This document shows positions 56,893 through 64,000 of a stretch of DNA of 64,000 bases, one piece after another. The notes beneath the pieces are model-generated. The model saw nothing but the letters and a program-made list of their open reading frames with translations, did not search any database and had not been told where the DNA came from. Made by a program: the position numbers and the translations under genes. Within the stretch, counting starts at the first letter, position 1. Every line of letters starts with the position of its first letter. The DNA is taken from positions 1 to 64,000 of the forward strand of contig NZ_JAHTBI010000047.1 in assembly GCF_019168305.1 (NCBI RefSeq), in the 5' to 3' direction. The DNA comes from Pseudomonas aegrilactucae (GTDB lineage Bacteria > Pseudomonadota > Gammaproteobacteria > Pseudomonadales > Pseudomonadaceae).

Positions 56893-58422
56893 TCAGTGCC
56901 CTGCCGACGCAGGCCCGGCCTTGGCCGCAAACGGCGGCTTGGCCAGCCACACCAGCAGTACCAGCCCGGCAAATACCCAGCCCATCAGGGTGAAGTAATC
57001 CACCGTCGACATCATGTACGCCTGGCTGTTGAGCATCTGCTCCAACTGCGCATACGACTGCCCGCTCGCCCCACCCAGGTGGTTGAGCGTTTCGCGCGTC
57101 GCCGGCTCATAGGTACTGATGCTCTCGCTCAGGTACGCATGATGCTGGTCGGCCCGGCGAATCCAGATCCAGGTGGTCAGCGACGCGGCAAAGCTACCGC
57201 CCAGGGTACGCAGGAAGGTCGCCAGCCCCGACCCGTCGGCAATCTGCTGCGGTGGCAGGTCCGAGAGCAGGATGCTCAAGGTCGGCATGAAGAACAGCGC
57301 CACGCCGATGCCCATGAACAACTGCACCAGCGCAATGTGCTGGAAGTCCACTTCGCTGGTGAACCCGGCACGCATGAAGCAACTCGCGCCAATCGCCACG
57401 AACGCCAGCCCCGCCAGTACGCGCAGGTCGAACGTGTGCGCGTACTTGCCCACGAACGGCGACATCAGTACCGGCAGCAAGCCGATCGGCGCCACCGCCA
57501 GGCCCGCCCAGGTGGCGGTGTAGCCCATCTGGGTCTGCAACCACTGCGGCAGGATCAGGTTGATCCCGAAAAAGCCCGCATAGCCCCCCACCAGCACGAG
57601 GGTGCCGATACGAAAGTTGCGGTACGCGAACAACCGCAGGTTCACCACCGGGTGCTTGTCGGTCAGTTCCCAGATGATGAAGATGGCCAGGAACACCACC
57701 GAGATCAGGCTGCCGATCACGATGAAGTTCGACTCGAACCAGTCCAGGTCATTGCCCTTGTCGAGCACGATCTGCAAGGCGCCCACCCCGACGATCAGGC
57801 TCAACAGCCCCACGTAGTCCATCGGCTGGCGGCTGGTGACGACCGGCCGCGTACGCATCTGCTGGCGCACCACGGCGGCGGCAAACAGGCCGATCGGCAC
57901 GTTGATGAAGAAGATCCACGGCCAGCTGTAGCTGTCGGTGATCCACCCGCCCAGAATCGGCCCGGCAATCGGCGCCACCACCGTGACCATCGCCAGCAGT
58001 GCCAGTGCCATCCCCCGTTTGGCCGGGGGGTACACCGCAATCAGCAAGGTCTGGGTCATGGGGTACAAGGGGCCGGCGACGATGCCCTGCAGCACGCGAA
58101 AGCCCACCAGCTCCGGCATCGATTGCGCGATGCCGCACAGGAACGAAGCCAGCACAAACAGCAGCGTGGCCCAGATGAACAGCTTCACCTCGCCGAAGCG
58201 CCGGCTCAGCCAGCCCGTCAGCGGCAAGGCAATCGCGTTGCTCACGGCGAACGAGGTGATGACCCAGGTGCCCTGCTCCGAACTCACCCCCAGGTTGCCG
58301 GAGATGGTCGGCAGCGCCACGTTGGCAATGGTGGTGTCGAGCACCTGCATGAACGTCGCCAGCGACAGGCCGATGGTGGTCAACAGCAGGCTCGGCGGGG
58401 TGAAGGACGCCTGGCCGCTCAT
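56893..58422 (-). CDS. emrB: EmrB/QacA-family (DHA2) drug efflux transporter
   Basis: The 509-residue MFS transporter has about 14 transmembrane helices. The DHA2 patterns LDTTIANVALPTI (residue 28-40), GWLSRRFGEVKLF and GPLYPMTQTLLIAV...RGMALAL are present. It exports hydrophobic drugs with the periplasmic adaptor EmrA and an outer-membrane channel. It overlaps emrA by four bases (ATGA). The operon's own outer-membrane gene is deleted, so it must borrow a channel such as a TolC-like protein. Confidence 0.93.
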   Translation of the reverse strand: MSGQASFTPPSLLLTTIGLSLATFMQVLDTTIANVALPTISGNLGVSSEQGTWVITSFAVSNAIALPLTGWLSRRFGEVKLFIWATLLFVLASFLCGIAQSMPELVGFRVLQGIVAGPLYPMTQTLLIAVYPPAKRGMALALLAMVTVVAPIAGPILGGWITDSYSWPWIFFINVPIGLFAAAVVRQQMRTRPVVTSRQPMDYVGLLSLIVGVGALQIVLDKGNDLDWFESNFIVIGSLISVVFLAIFIIWELTDKHPVVNLRLFAYRNFRIGTLVLVGGYAGFFGINLILPQWLQTQMGYTATWAGLAVAPIGLLPVLMSPFVGKYAHTFDLRVLAGLAFVAIGASCFMRAGFTSEVDFQHIALVQLFMGIGVALFFMPTLSILLSDLPPQQIADGSGLATFLRTLGGSFAASLTTWIWIRRADQHHAYLSESISTYEPATRETLNHLGGASGQSYAQLEQMLNSQAYMMSTVDYFTLMGWVFAGLVLLVWLAKPPFAAKAGPASAGH

Positions 58423-59621
58423 CGTTGCGCGGTCTTGCCGGAGGCGGCGCTGTTGTCATGGATCAGGCGCGCGATCAGCGTGTCGGCCTCGACCAACTGG
58501 CGGTCATACACCTGGGTGGCGAACGAGGCTTTCTGCGGCGGCTGTTGCGCCAGCACCGGGCCGCTCTGGTCGTGCAGGTCCACGTCCACCTGGGTCGACA
58601 GGCCGATGCGCAGCGGGTGCTGGGCCAACTGCTCGGGGTTGATATGGATACGCACCGGCACGCGCTGGACGATCTTGATCCAGTTGCCGGTGGCGTTCTG
58701 CGCCGGCAACAGGGCAAACGCACTGCCGGTACCGGCGCCCAGGCTGTCGATGGTACCGCTGTACTTCACGTCGCTGCCGTACAGGTCGGCGACGATGTCC
58801 ACCGGCTGGCCGATGCGCATGTTGCGCAGCTGGGTTTCCTTGAAGTTGGCGTCGATCCACAGCTGGTCCAGCGGGATCACCGCCATGGTCGCGGTGCCCG
58901 GTTGCAGGCGCTGACCCAGTTGCACGGTGCGCTTGGCCACATAGCCGGTGACCGGCGCCACCAGGGTGGTACGCGCCTTGTTCAGGTAGGCCTGGCGCAG
59001 GTCGGCAGCCGCTGCCTGCACTTCGGGGTGCGAGGAGACCACGGTGTCGTCGACCAGCGCGGTGGTGGTATTGAGCTGCTGCCGGGCATTGCTCAGGGCG
59101 CTCTGTGCAGACGCCAGGTCGTCCCGCGCATGCGACAGCTCTTCCTGCGAGATCGCCCCGCCGGCAGCCAGGGTCTTGCGTCGGCTGTAGTTTTCCTGGG
59201 CCTTCTGCAGTTCGGCCTTGTGCACCGCCACCTGGGCCTTCTGCCCGTCGACGTTGCTGTACAGCCCGCGCACCTGGCGCACGGCACGCGCCAGCTTGGC
59301 CTCGGCGCTTTGCAGTCCGACCTCGGCATCGCTCGGGTCGAACTGGATCAGTACCTGACCGGCGTGCACCAGGTCGCCGTCGTCAGCCCCGATGCTGATC
59401 ACCGTCCCCGTCACCAGAGGCGTGATTTCGACGACGTTGCCGTTCACATAGGCATCGTCGGTGCTTTCGTTCCAGCGCCCGTAGAGTGCGTGCCAGGCCC
59501 ACACGCCGGCGCCGAGCAAGAGTACGAGCACCAGCAAGCCGAGCAGCAGCGTCTTGCGTTTGCGCTGGTTGTTGAGGTCCTGCGCGGTAACGGCAGTGTC
59601 CGTGGAAGTTGCAGTGGCCAT
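58419..59621 (-). CDS. emrA: EmrA-type membrane fusion protein of MFS efflux pump
   Basis: This 400-residue HlyD-family adaptor has one N-terminal membrane helix (LLLGLLVLVLLLGAGVWAWH), a biotinyl-lipoyl-like domain split by a helical hairpin, and a beta barrel. LVAPVTGYVAKRTVQLGQRL is the typical second lipoyl half. AAGGTA precedes the ATG. Directly upstream is the remnant of the outer-membrane channel gene. Confidence 0.93.
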   Translation of the reverse strand: MATATSTDTAVTAQDLNNQRKRKTLLLGLLVLVLLLGAGVWAWHALYGRWNESTDDAYVNGNVVEITPLVTGTVISIGADDGDLVHAGQVLIQFDPSDAEVGLQSAEAKLARAVRQVRGLYSNVDGQKAQVAVHKAELQKAQENYSRRKTLAAGGAISQEELSHARDDLASAQSALSNARQQLNTTTALVDDTVVSSHPEVQAAAADLRQAYLNKARTTLVAPVTGYVAKRTVQLGQRLQPGTATMAVIPLDQLWIDANFKETQLRNMRIGQPVDIVADLYGSDVKYSGTIDSLGAGTGSAFALLPAQNATGNWIKIVQRVPVRIHINPEQLAQHPLRIGLSTQVDVDLHDQSGPVLAQQPPQKASFATQVYDRQLVEADTLIARLIHDNSAASGKTAQR

Positions 59622-59636
59622 GACAAATACCTTGGC

Positions 59637-59821
59637 TTATTGATTTCGGAAGGTCGATGGCAATGCAGCCGCCTGGGTATCGGCCTGGTAGCCGCCCCCC
59701 AGCGCCTGCATCAACTGGATCGACAGGTCGATCTGTTCGGCGTTCAATTCGGCCAGCTGGCGCAACCGGCAAGGCTCAGTGCCAGCACCAGCAGCGTCAT
59801 ACCGGTACGAAGCGGTTTCAT
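59637..59821 (-). pseudogene. remnant of outer-membrane efflux channel (OprM-like lipoprotein), central deletion
   Basis: The ATG at 59821 overlaps the marR stop (ATGA) and opens a lipoprotein signal, MKPLRTGMTLLVLALSLAGC, then stops after five more codons. In another frame follows RLRQLAELNAEQIDLSIQLM plus QALGGGY, the C-terminus of an outer-membrane efflux protein, ending at 59637. About 400 central codons are gone. The junction bases CGGTTGCGCC can be read as part of either flank, which points to a deletion between short direct repeats. The gene cannot make a channel. Confidence 0.85.
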
Positions 59822-60291
59822 TGGGCCTCCAGCCGTTGTGCGGCCACGGTATCGCCGGCACCGAGCAAGACTTTGGCGAGGATTTTTTCCAGCGTTTGCA
59901 ATTCATCCGGTGCCAGCACGCCAACCAGCTCGTTCATCGCCGAGGCGCCGATCTGCGGCAGTTGCTCGGCCAGTACATGGCCGTCCGGGGTCAGTTCCAG
60001 GCGCACCTGGCGGCGGTCCTGCGGGCAACGGCTGCGCACAATCAGGCCTTTGTGCTCAAGGCGATCGAGCATGCGCGTCATTGAACCGCTGTCCAGGCTG
60101 AGGAAGCGGCACACCTCGGCTGGGGTGTCGACCCCGTACTGGGCGACGATGATCAGCACCTTGAACTGTGCGGCGGTGATGCCGAAGGCCTGCAGGTGGC
60201 TGTCGAGAATGCGGTCCTTCACCAGGGCGGCACGCCCCAGGAGCATGCCAATGGTGCAGGTCTGGAAGTTTTCCGGAGTGTAGTGCTGCAT
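59818..60291 (-). CDS. MarR-family transcriptional regulator
   Basis: The 157-residue winged-helix protein has the MarR DNA-binding core (TPAEVCRFLSLDSGSMTRML, DRLEHKGLIVRSRCPQDRRQ). It is the first gene of the efflux operon and probably represses it until a drug binds. I chose the ATG at 60291; the longer frame needs a TTG. No clear ribosome site is visible, which leaves the start uncertain. Its stop overlaps the remnant channel gene. Confidence 0.88.
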   Translation of the reverse strand: MQHYTPENFQTCTIGMLLGRAALVKDRILDSHLQAFGITAAQFKVLIIVAQYGVDTPAEVCRFLSLDSGSMTRMLDRLEHKGLIVRSRCPQDRRQVRLELTPDGHVLAEQLPQIGASAMNELVGVLAPDELQTLEKILAKVLLGAGDTVAAQRLEAQ

Positions 60292-60418
60292 GAAGGGAGA
60301 TACCTGCTTAGGCAGTGAGATGCCGCAGATATTACTGCTCAGACAGCGAATGCCCAAGCATTAATTAGCTTGCTTACTATTTAGTCGACAAAAGGCGGGC
60401 TCGTGGCCCGCACTGCTT

Positions 60419-61024
60419 TCAGGCTGGCACGCCGCTATGAAAGCGGAATTCGACGTCCGGCGTGATGATCAGCTCGGCCTCCACCTCACGCACGCGCTCA
60501 ACGGTACGCTCCACATCCGCCGCCTCGCCGTACTGGTACGCAAGTTTCAGGTAGCCCTGGTAGTGGCGCGCTTCGCTCTTGAGCAGGCCGTGGTAGAACG
60601 TGCCCAGCTCCTCGTCCAGGTGCGGCACCACGGCGGCGAAGCGCTCGCAGCTGCGCGCCTCGATGAATGCCCCCACCACCAGCGTATCCACCAGCTTGAC
60701 CGGCTCGTGGGAGCGCACCACCTTGCGCAGCCCCGAGGCATAGCGGCCCGCCGACAACGGCCGCAGCTCGATCTTGCGCCGCTTCATCAGGCGCAGTACC
60801 TGCTCATGGTGCACCAACTCCTCGCGGGCCAGGCGCGACATCATGTTGATCAGGTCGGCATGCGTGTTGTACTTGGCAATCAGGCTGAGCGCGGTGCTTG
60901 CGGCCTTGAACTCGCAGTTCTTGTGGTCGATCAGCATCGTCTCCTGGTCGGCCAGTGCAGCATCGACCCAGGCATCCGGGGTGCGGCAGGCGAGGAAGGC
61001 TTCGATTTCGGGAATAAGGGACAT
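60419..61024 (-). CDS. miaE: tRNA-(ms2io6A37) hydroxylase MiaE
   Basis: This 201-residue diiron ferritin-like monooxygenase hydroxylates the isopentenyl group of ms2i6A in tRNA. Iron ligands appear in CEFKAAS, EELVHHEQV, FIEARSCERF and SEARHYQGYL. The ATG at 61024 (MSLIPEIEAFL) was preferred over the longer frame. Single gene. Confidence 0.93.
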   Translation of the reverse strand: MSLIPEIEAFLACRTPDAWVDAALADQETMLIDHKNCEFKAASTALSLIAKYNTHADLINMMSRLAREELVHHEQVLRLMKRRKIELRPLSAGRYASGLRKVVRSHEPVKLVDTLVVGAFIEARSCERFAAVVPHLDEELGTFYHGLLKSEARHYQGYLKLAYQYGEAADVERTVERVREVEAELIITPDVEFRFHSGVPA

Positions 61025-61184
61025 TAGGCTCACAAACGGGCATGGGGTGTCGACAAGACCGGCGATTATACCGGCGGCGGTGCCGATCACCAGTGACTAT
61101 GCTTGATACATATCAACAACTGCCGCACCCGGGGCGCCGACTATAGTCAGGCATCGCTTGCCATTGCCGAAGGAGTTCTCGCTC

Positions 61185-62051
61185 ATGTCCATTGAAGTTC
61201 GCAGCATACTGGTGGTGCTCGACCCCGACCACGCCCACAGTAAAGCCCTGACCCGCGCCAAGCTGATCGCTGGCAGTACCGGGGCTCGCCTGCACCTGCT
61301 GATGTGCGACAAGAAGCACGACCACAGTGCCCTGCTCAGCCTGCTCGCCAGCCAGTTGCATGACGACGGCTTCAACAAAGTCACCCATGAGCAGATCTGG
61401 CACGACACCCTGCACGAGTCGATCATCGATGTGCAGCAAGCCGAAGGCTGCGAGCTGGTGATCAAGGAACACCGCCCCGACAATCCGCTGAAAAAGGCCC
61501 TGCTGACCCCTTCGGACTGGAAACTGCTGCGCGAATGCCCGTGCGCGGTGCTGATGGTCAAGACCGAACGGCCGTGGACCGGCGGCGTGATCCTGGCGGC
61601 GGTGGACGTGGGCAACCACGATGAACAGCACCGCAAGCTGCACACCAGCATCGTCGATCACGGCTATGCCATCGCCAGCCTGGCCAAGGGCGAGCTGCAT
61701 GTGATCAGCGCCCATCCTTCGCCAATGCTGTCGGCCGCCGACCCGGTGTACCAGCTCAAGGACACCCTCGAGCGCAAGTACCGCGAGGAATGCGCGGTGT
61801 TCCAGGCCGAGTTCGACATCGCCGACGAACGATTGCATGTGGCCGAAGGGCCGGCGGATGTGCTGATCCCGCATACGGCCAGCAAATACGACGCGGTAGT
61901 GACGGTGATCGGTACCGTGGCGCGCAAGGGGATTGTCGGCGCACTGATCGGCAATACGGCGGAGGTGGTGCTGGATTCGCTGGAGTGCGACGTGCTGGTG
62001 CTCAAGAGCGAGGATCAGACGGTGTACCTGAACGAACTTGCCAGGGGCTGA
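61185..62051 (+). CDS. tandem universal stress protein (UspE-like)
   Basis: The 288-residue protein has two Usp domains (about 1-140 and 145-285). The second keeps the nucleotide-binding GTVARKGIVGALIGNTAEVVL motif, the ATP-binding type, while the first shows only a partial version. These proteins raise survival under starvation or low oxygen. AGGAG lies before the ATG at 61185 and supports it over the frame start at 61158. Confidence 0.9.
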   Translation: MSIEVRSILVVLDPDHAHSKALTRAKLIAGSTGARLHLLMCDKKHDHSALLSLLASQLHDDGFNKVTHEQIWHDTLHESIIDVQQAEGCELVIKEHRPDNPLKKALLTPSDWKLLRECPCAVLMVKTERPWTGGVILAAVDVGNHDEQHRKLHTSIVDHGYAIASLAKGELHVISAHPSPMLSAADPVYQLKDTLERKYREECAVFQAEFDIADERLHVAEGPADVLIPHTASKYDAVVTVIGTVARKGIVGALIGNTAEVVLDSLECDVLVLKSEDQTVYLNELARG

Positions 62052-62062
62052 CCGTCATGGCC

Positions 62063-62147
62063 TCTTCGCTGGCAAGCCAGTTCCCACAGGTACTGCACCG
62101 CTCTCTGGAGCAATGACATCCTGTGGGAGCTGGCTTGCCAGCGAAGG
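62063..62147. repeat. REP doublet
   Basis: CTTCGCTGGCAAGCCAG and its inverted partner flank a 40-base spacer with a different sequence from the doublets at 52122 and 56783. It lies between the Usp gene and the convergent DUF1289 gene. Confidence 0.9.
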
Positions 62148-62162
62148 GCGCACTACAGCGCC

Positions 62163-62630
62163 TCAGCCGAGCGCATCGTTGAGAAACCCCGGCGCGATAT
62201 AGCGCTGGTAATGCGCCTCGGACAGCAGAAAGAATTCCCGATCGATGGCATCGCGCAGCTCGGGCAGCTCCCAGTCGCGAAACTCCGGCAACAGCACCAT
62301 CCCGTACGCCTCCAGCTCGCGAATCACTCGCGCACCGCGTGCAATCAGCTGGTACGCCCAGCAATACTCGGACTGGTGCGGCACGAAGCGGATCTTGCGC
62401 TGCTCCAGCTGCACACGCAGCTTGCCGGCATCGAACACCTCCAGCTTGGCCGCCATCACCTGCACCAGCAGTTGCTCCAGGCGCAGCCATACCGCACGTT
62501 TTTCGTCGTCGTTGTAGCCGTTCCAGTGGATCACTTCATGGTGAAAACGCTTGCAGCCGCGGCACACCAGATCCCCGTAAACCGTGGAGCAGAGGCCGAC
62601 ACAAGGCGTTTTAATTGACTGATTGGACAT
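62163..62630 (-). CDS. DUF1289-family protein
   Basis: This 155-residue protein has the N-terminal Cys pattern of DUF1289 (TPCVGLCSTVYGDLVCRGCKR), likely a small metal-binding or Fe-S region. A helical domain conserved among pseudomonads follows (FVPHQSEYCWAYQLIARGAR). The biochemical role is unknown. Convergent with the Usp gene. Confidence 0.88.
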   Translation of the reverse strand: MSNQSIKTPCVGLCSTVYGDLVCRGCKRFHHEVIHWNGYNDDEKRAVWLRLEQLLVQVMAAKLEVFDAGKLRVQLEQRKIRFVPHQSEYCWAYQLIARGARVIRELEAYGMVLLPEFRDWELPELRDAIDREFFLLSEAHYQRYIAPGFLNDALG

Positions 62631-63037
62631 GAAAGATTCAACGGCATGGCGATGGAACAGGCAGCCATGTTAGCCCTTTGTCTAACGGGGGTCACCCCGT
62701 AAAGTCGTTGCGCCCGCCTTACCTTCTGCGCATTTTTACCGTAGAATCACTCGGCCTTTTTAAGGCAGTAATGTCCGTTAGAAGCTGTTTTCAAAGCGTC
62801 ACGAGCACAGTTGATCCGGTAGAACGGCGCTGGCACGGTGTATTCGCCTGTCGAACACACCGCGCCAGGCCCTCATCAGCCTCCGTTCTACAGGCGTAAA
62901 ACTTTGAAAGCAGCTTCTGTAAGGATTTCCTGCAACCCTGGCTATGCGGCTCAAAAAGCCGTAATGCGCATGGGTGCCGGTTATTCTGGATGAGCGTCCC
63001 GGACACCCATTTGGGACCACTGATGAGGGTAATAACT
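62631..63037. other. 407 bp intergenic region before acnB
   Basis: It contains the 139 bp inverted-repeat element (62780-62918) and the acnB promoter and leader. Small open frames on both strands across it translate to related peptides only because the element is palindromic; I do not accept them as genes. Confidence 0.6.
62780..62918. repeat. 139 bp imperfect inverted-repeat element (MITE-like)
   Basis: AGAAGCTGTTTTCAAAG at 62780-62796 matches the reverse complement of 62902-62918 with one difference. Inside, GTAGAACGG (62819-62827 area) pairs with CCGTTCTAC, and CTGGCACGGTGT with ACACCGCGCCAG. The whole block can fold as one long hairpin. No clear target-site duplication or transposase is seen. 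It may be a miniature inverted-repeat element or a structured part of the acnB leader. Confidence 0.65.
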
Positions 63038-64000
63038 GTGCTTGAAGCCTACCGCAAACACATCGAAGAGCGTGCCGCCCAGGGTATCGTGCCCCAGCCG
63101 CTTAACGCCGAACAAACCGCAGGCCTGGTCGAGCTGCTGAAAAATCCCCCTGCTGGCGAAGAAGCAGTCCTCCTCGACCTGATCACCAACCGCGTACCAC
63201 CGGGTGTGGACGAAGCCGCCTACGTCAAGGCCGGTTTCCTGTCGGCTGTCGCCAAGGGCGAAGCGACCTCCCCGCTGATCAGCAGGCAACGCGCCGTTGA
63301 ACTGCTGGGCACCATGCAAGGCGGCTACAACATCGCCACCCTGGTTGAACTGCTCGACGACGCCGAACTGGCCGCCGTTGCTGCAGAACAGCTCAAGCAC
63401 ACCCTGCTGATGTTCGACGCGTTCCACGACGTGGCCGAGAAAGCCAAGAACGGCAACGCCCACGCCCAAGCCGTGCTGCAATCCTGGGCTGACGGCGAGT
63501 GGTTCAAGAAGCGCCCGACCCTGGCCGACAAGATCAGCCTGCGGGTATTCAAGGTCACTGGCGAAACCAACACCGACGACCTGTCCCCTGCCCCGGACGC
63601 CTGGTCGCGCCCTGACATCCCGCTGCACGCCCTGGCCATGCTGAAAATGGCCCGCGACGGTATCGTGCCGGACGTGCAAGGCGCCATCGGCCCGATGAAG
63701 CAGATCGAGCAGATGCGCGGCGAAGGCTTCCCGATCGCCTACGTCGGTGACGTGGTCGGTACCGGTTCCTCGCGTAAATCGGCCACCAACTCGGTGCTGT
63801 GGTTCTTCGGCGACGACATCCCGTACGTGCCGAACAAGCGCGCTGGCGGTTTCTGCTTCGGTTCCAAGATCGCGCCGATCTTCTACAACACCATGGAAGA
63901 CGCCGGCGCCCTGCCGATCGAATTCGACGTCTCGAACATCAACATGGGCGACGTGATCGACCTGTATCCGCATGCAGGCAAAGTCTGCAAGCACGGTACC
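63038..64000 (+). CDS. acnB: aconitate hydratase B, N-terminal part (3' end outside window)
   Basis: The gene runs off the window after 321 codons. AcnB interconverts citrate and isocitrate in the TCA cycle and can bind mRNA when its 4Fe-4S cluster is lost. The start is GTG at 63038 (V-L-E-A-Y-R-K-H) with GAGG about nine bases upstream. The HEAT-like domain occupies residues 1-160. The swivel domain holds TGETNTDDLSPAPDAW and GDVVGTGSSRKSATNSV, typical of AcnB. The cluster-binding Cys residues lie beyond the window edge. Confidence 0.97.
   Translation, partial: MLEAYRKHIEERAAQGIVPQPLNAEQTAGLVELLKNPPAGEEAVLLDLITNRVPPGVDEAAYVKAGFLSAVAKGEATSPLISRQRAVELLGTMQGGYNIATLVELLDDAELAAVAAEQLKHTLLMFDAFHDVAEKAKNGNAHAQAVLQSWADGEWFKKRPTLADKISLRVFKVTGETNTDDLSPAPDAWSRPDIPLHALAMLKMARDGIVPDVQGAIGPMKQIEQMRGEGFPIAYVGDVVGTGSSRKSATNSVLWFFGDDIPYVPNKRAGGFCFGSKIAPIFYNTMEDAGALPIEFDVSNINMGDVIDLYPHAGKVCKHGT

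Noticed and set aside
56896..58914. 672-codon plus-strand frame opposite emrB and emrA
   Set aside because: Arg/Gln/His-rich shadow of two well-identified transport genes.
62678..63020. Small open frames on both strands before acnB with similar peptides
   Set aside because: The similarity follows from the inverted repeat at 62780-62918; no ribosome sites.

Overview
The window is a 64 kb piece of a GC-rich gamma-proteobacterial chromosome that reads as a fluorescent Pseudomonas of the P. putida group. The evidence is the pyoverdine genes (pvdM, pvdN, pvdA, pvdG and an MbtH-like gene), the fadDx-type five-gene operon, the paired REP elements, and the close protein-level resemblance to Pseudomonas families (from memory, no search was run). 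Gene density is high, operons overlap by 1-4 bases, and I see no prophage, insertion sequence, rRNA or CRISPR array.

Layout. 1-4202: end of an Mrp-type Na+/H+ antiporter operon (A/B fusion, C, D, E, F, G). 4227-7934: small unknown proteins, a chemoreceptor with a C-terminal sensor domain and a zinc-less DksA paralogue. 8184-12840: alcohol-oxidation block with a hybrid histidine kinase, Fe-alcohol dehydrogenase (ercA-like), a 23-codon pqqA and an ExaC-type aldehyde dehydrogenase. 12963-18517: five-gene acyl-CoA operon (fadDx, fadB2x, fadAx, fadEx, fadB1x). 18656-23224: a 1522-residue protein with leucine-rich repeats and an apparent NEL-type E3 ubiquitin-ligase domain. 23307-26236: AraC and LysR regulators, a deletion remnant of phnW, and intact phnX. 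26348-37846: mixed housekeeping genes, including two tandem tRNA-Val genes, a puuB-like oxidase, terC, nhaR, sstT, yceH, a HI0607-type shikimate dehydrogenase-like gene and pbpG.

38014-45872: pyoverdine genes in three transcription units, each with a match to the PvdS (iron-starvation sigma) promoter, TAAAT or TAATT, 16 bases, then CGT. 46084-48543: a LysE exporter, a decayed ABC-F gene and an isochorismatase-family hydrolase that is preceded by a possible Thr-rich leader peptide and an intrinsic terminator. 48877-56774: ilvE, a two-component pair, cysS, glnS, ppiB, lpxH. 56893-60291: marR, a deleted outer-membrane factor gene, emrA and emrB. 60419-64000: miaE, a tandem Usp protein, a DUF1289 gene, a 139 bp inverted-repeat element and the start of acnB.

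Points for a second look: three genes (phnW, ABC-F, outer-membrane factor) are each reduced to joined N- and C-terminal pieces; the NEL-type effector-like protein; the orphan pqqA; the Thr-rich leader; nested stem-loops directly before the exaC start codon; and the inverted repeat before acnB. Everything rests on reading the sequence and on recalled family knowledge; no similarity search or folding program was used.
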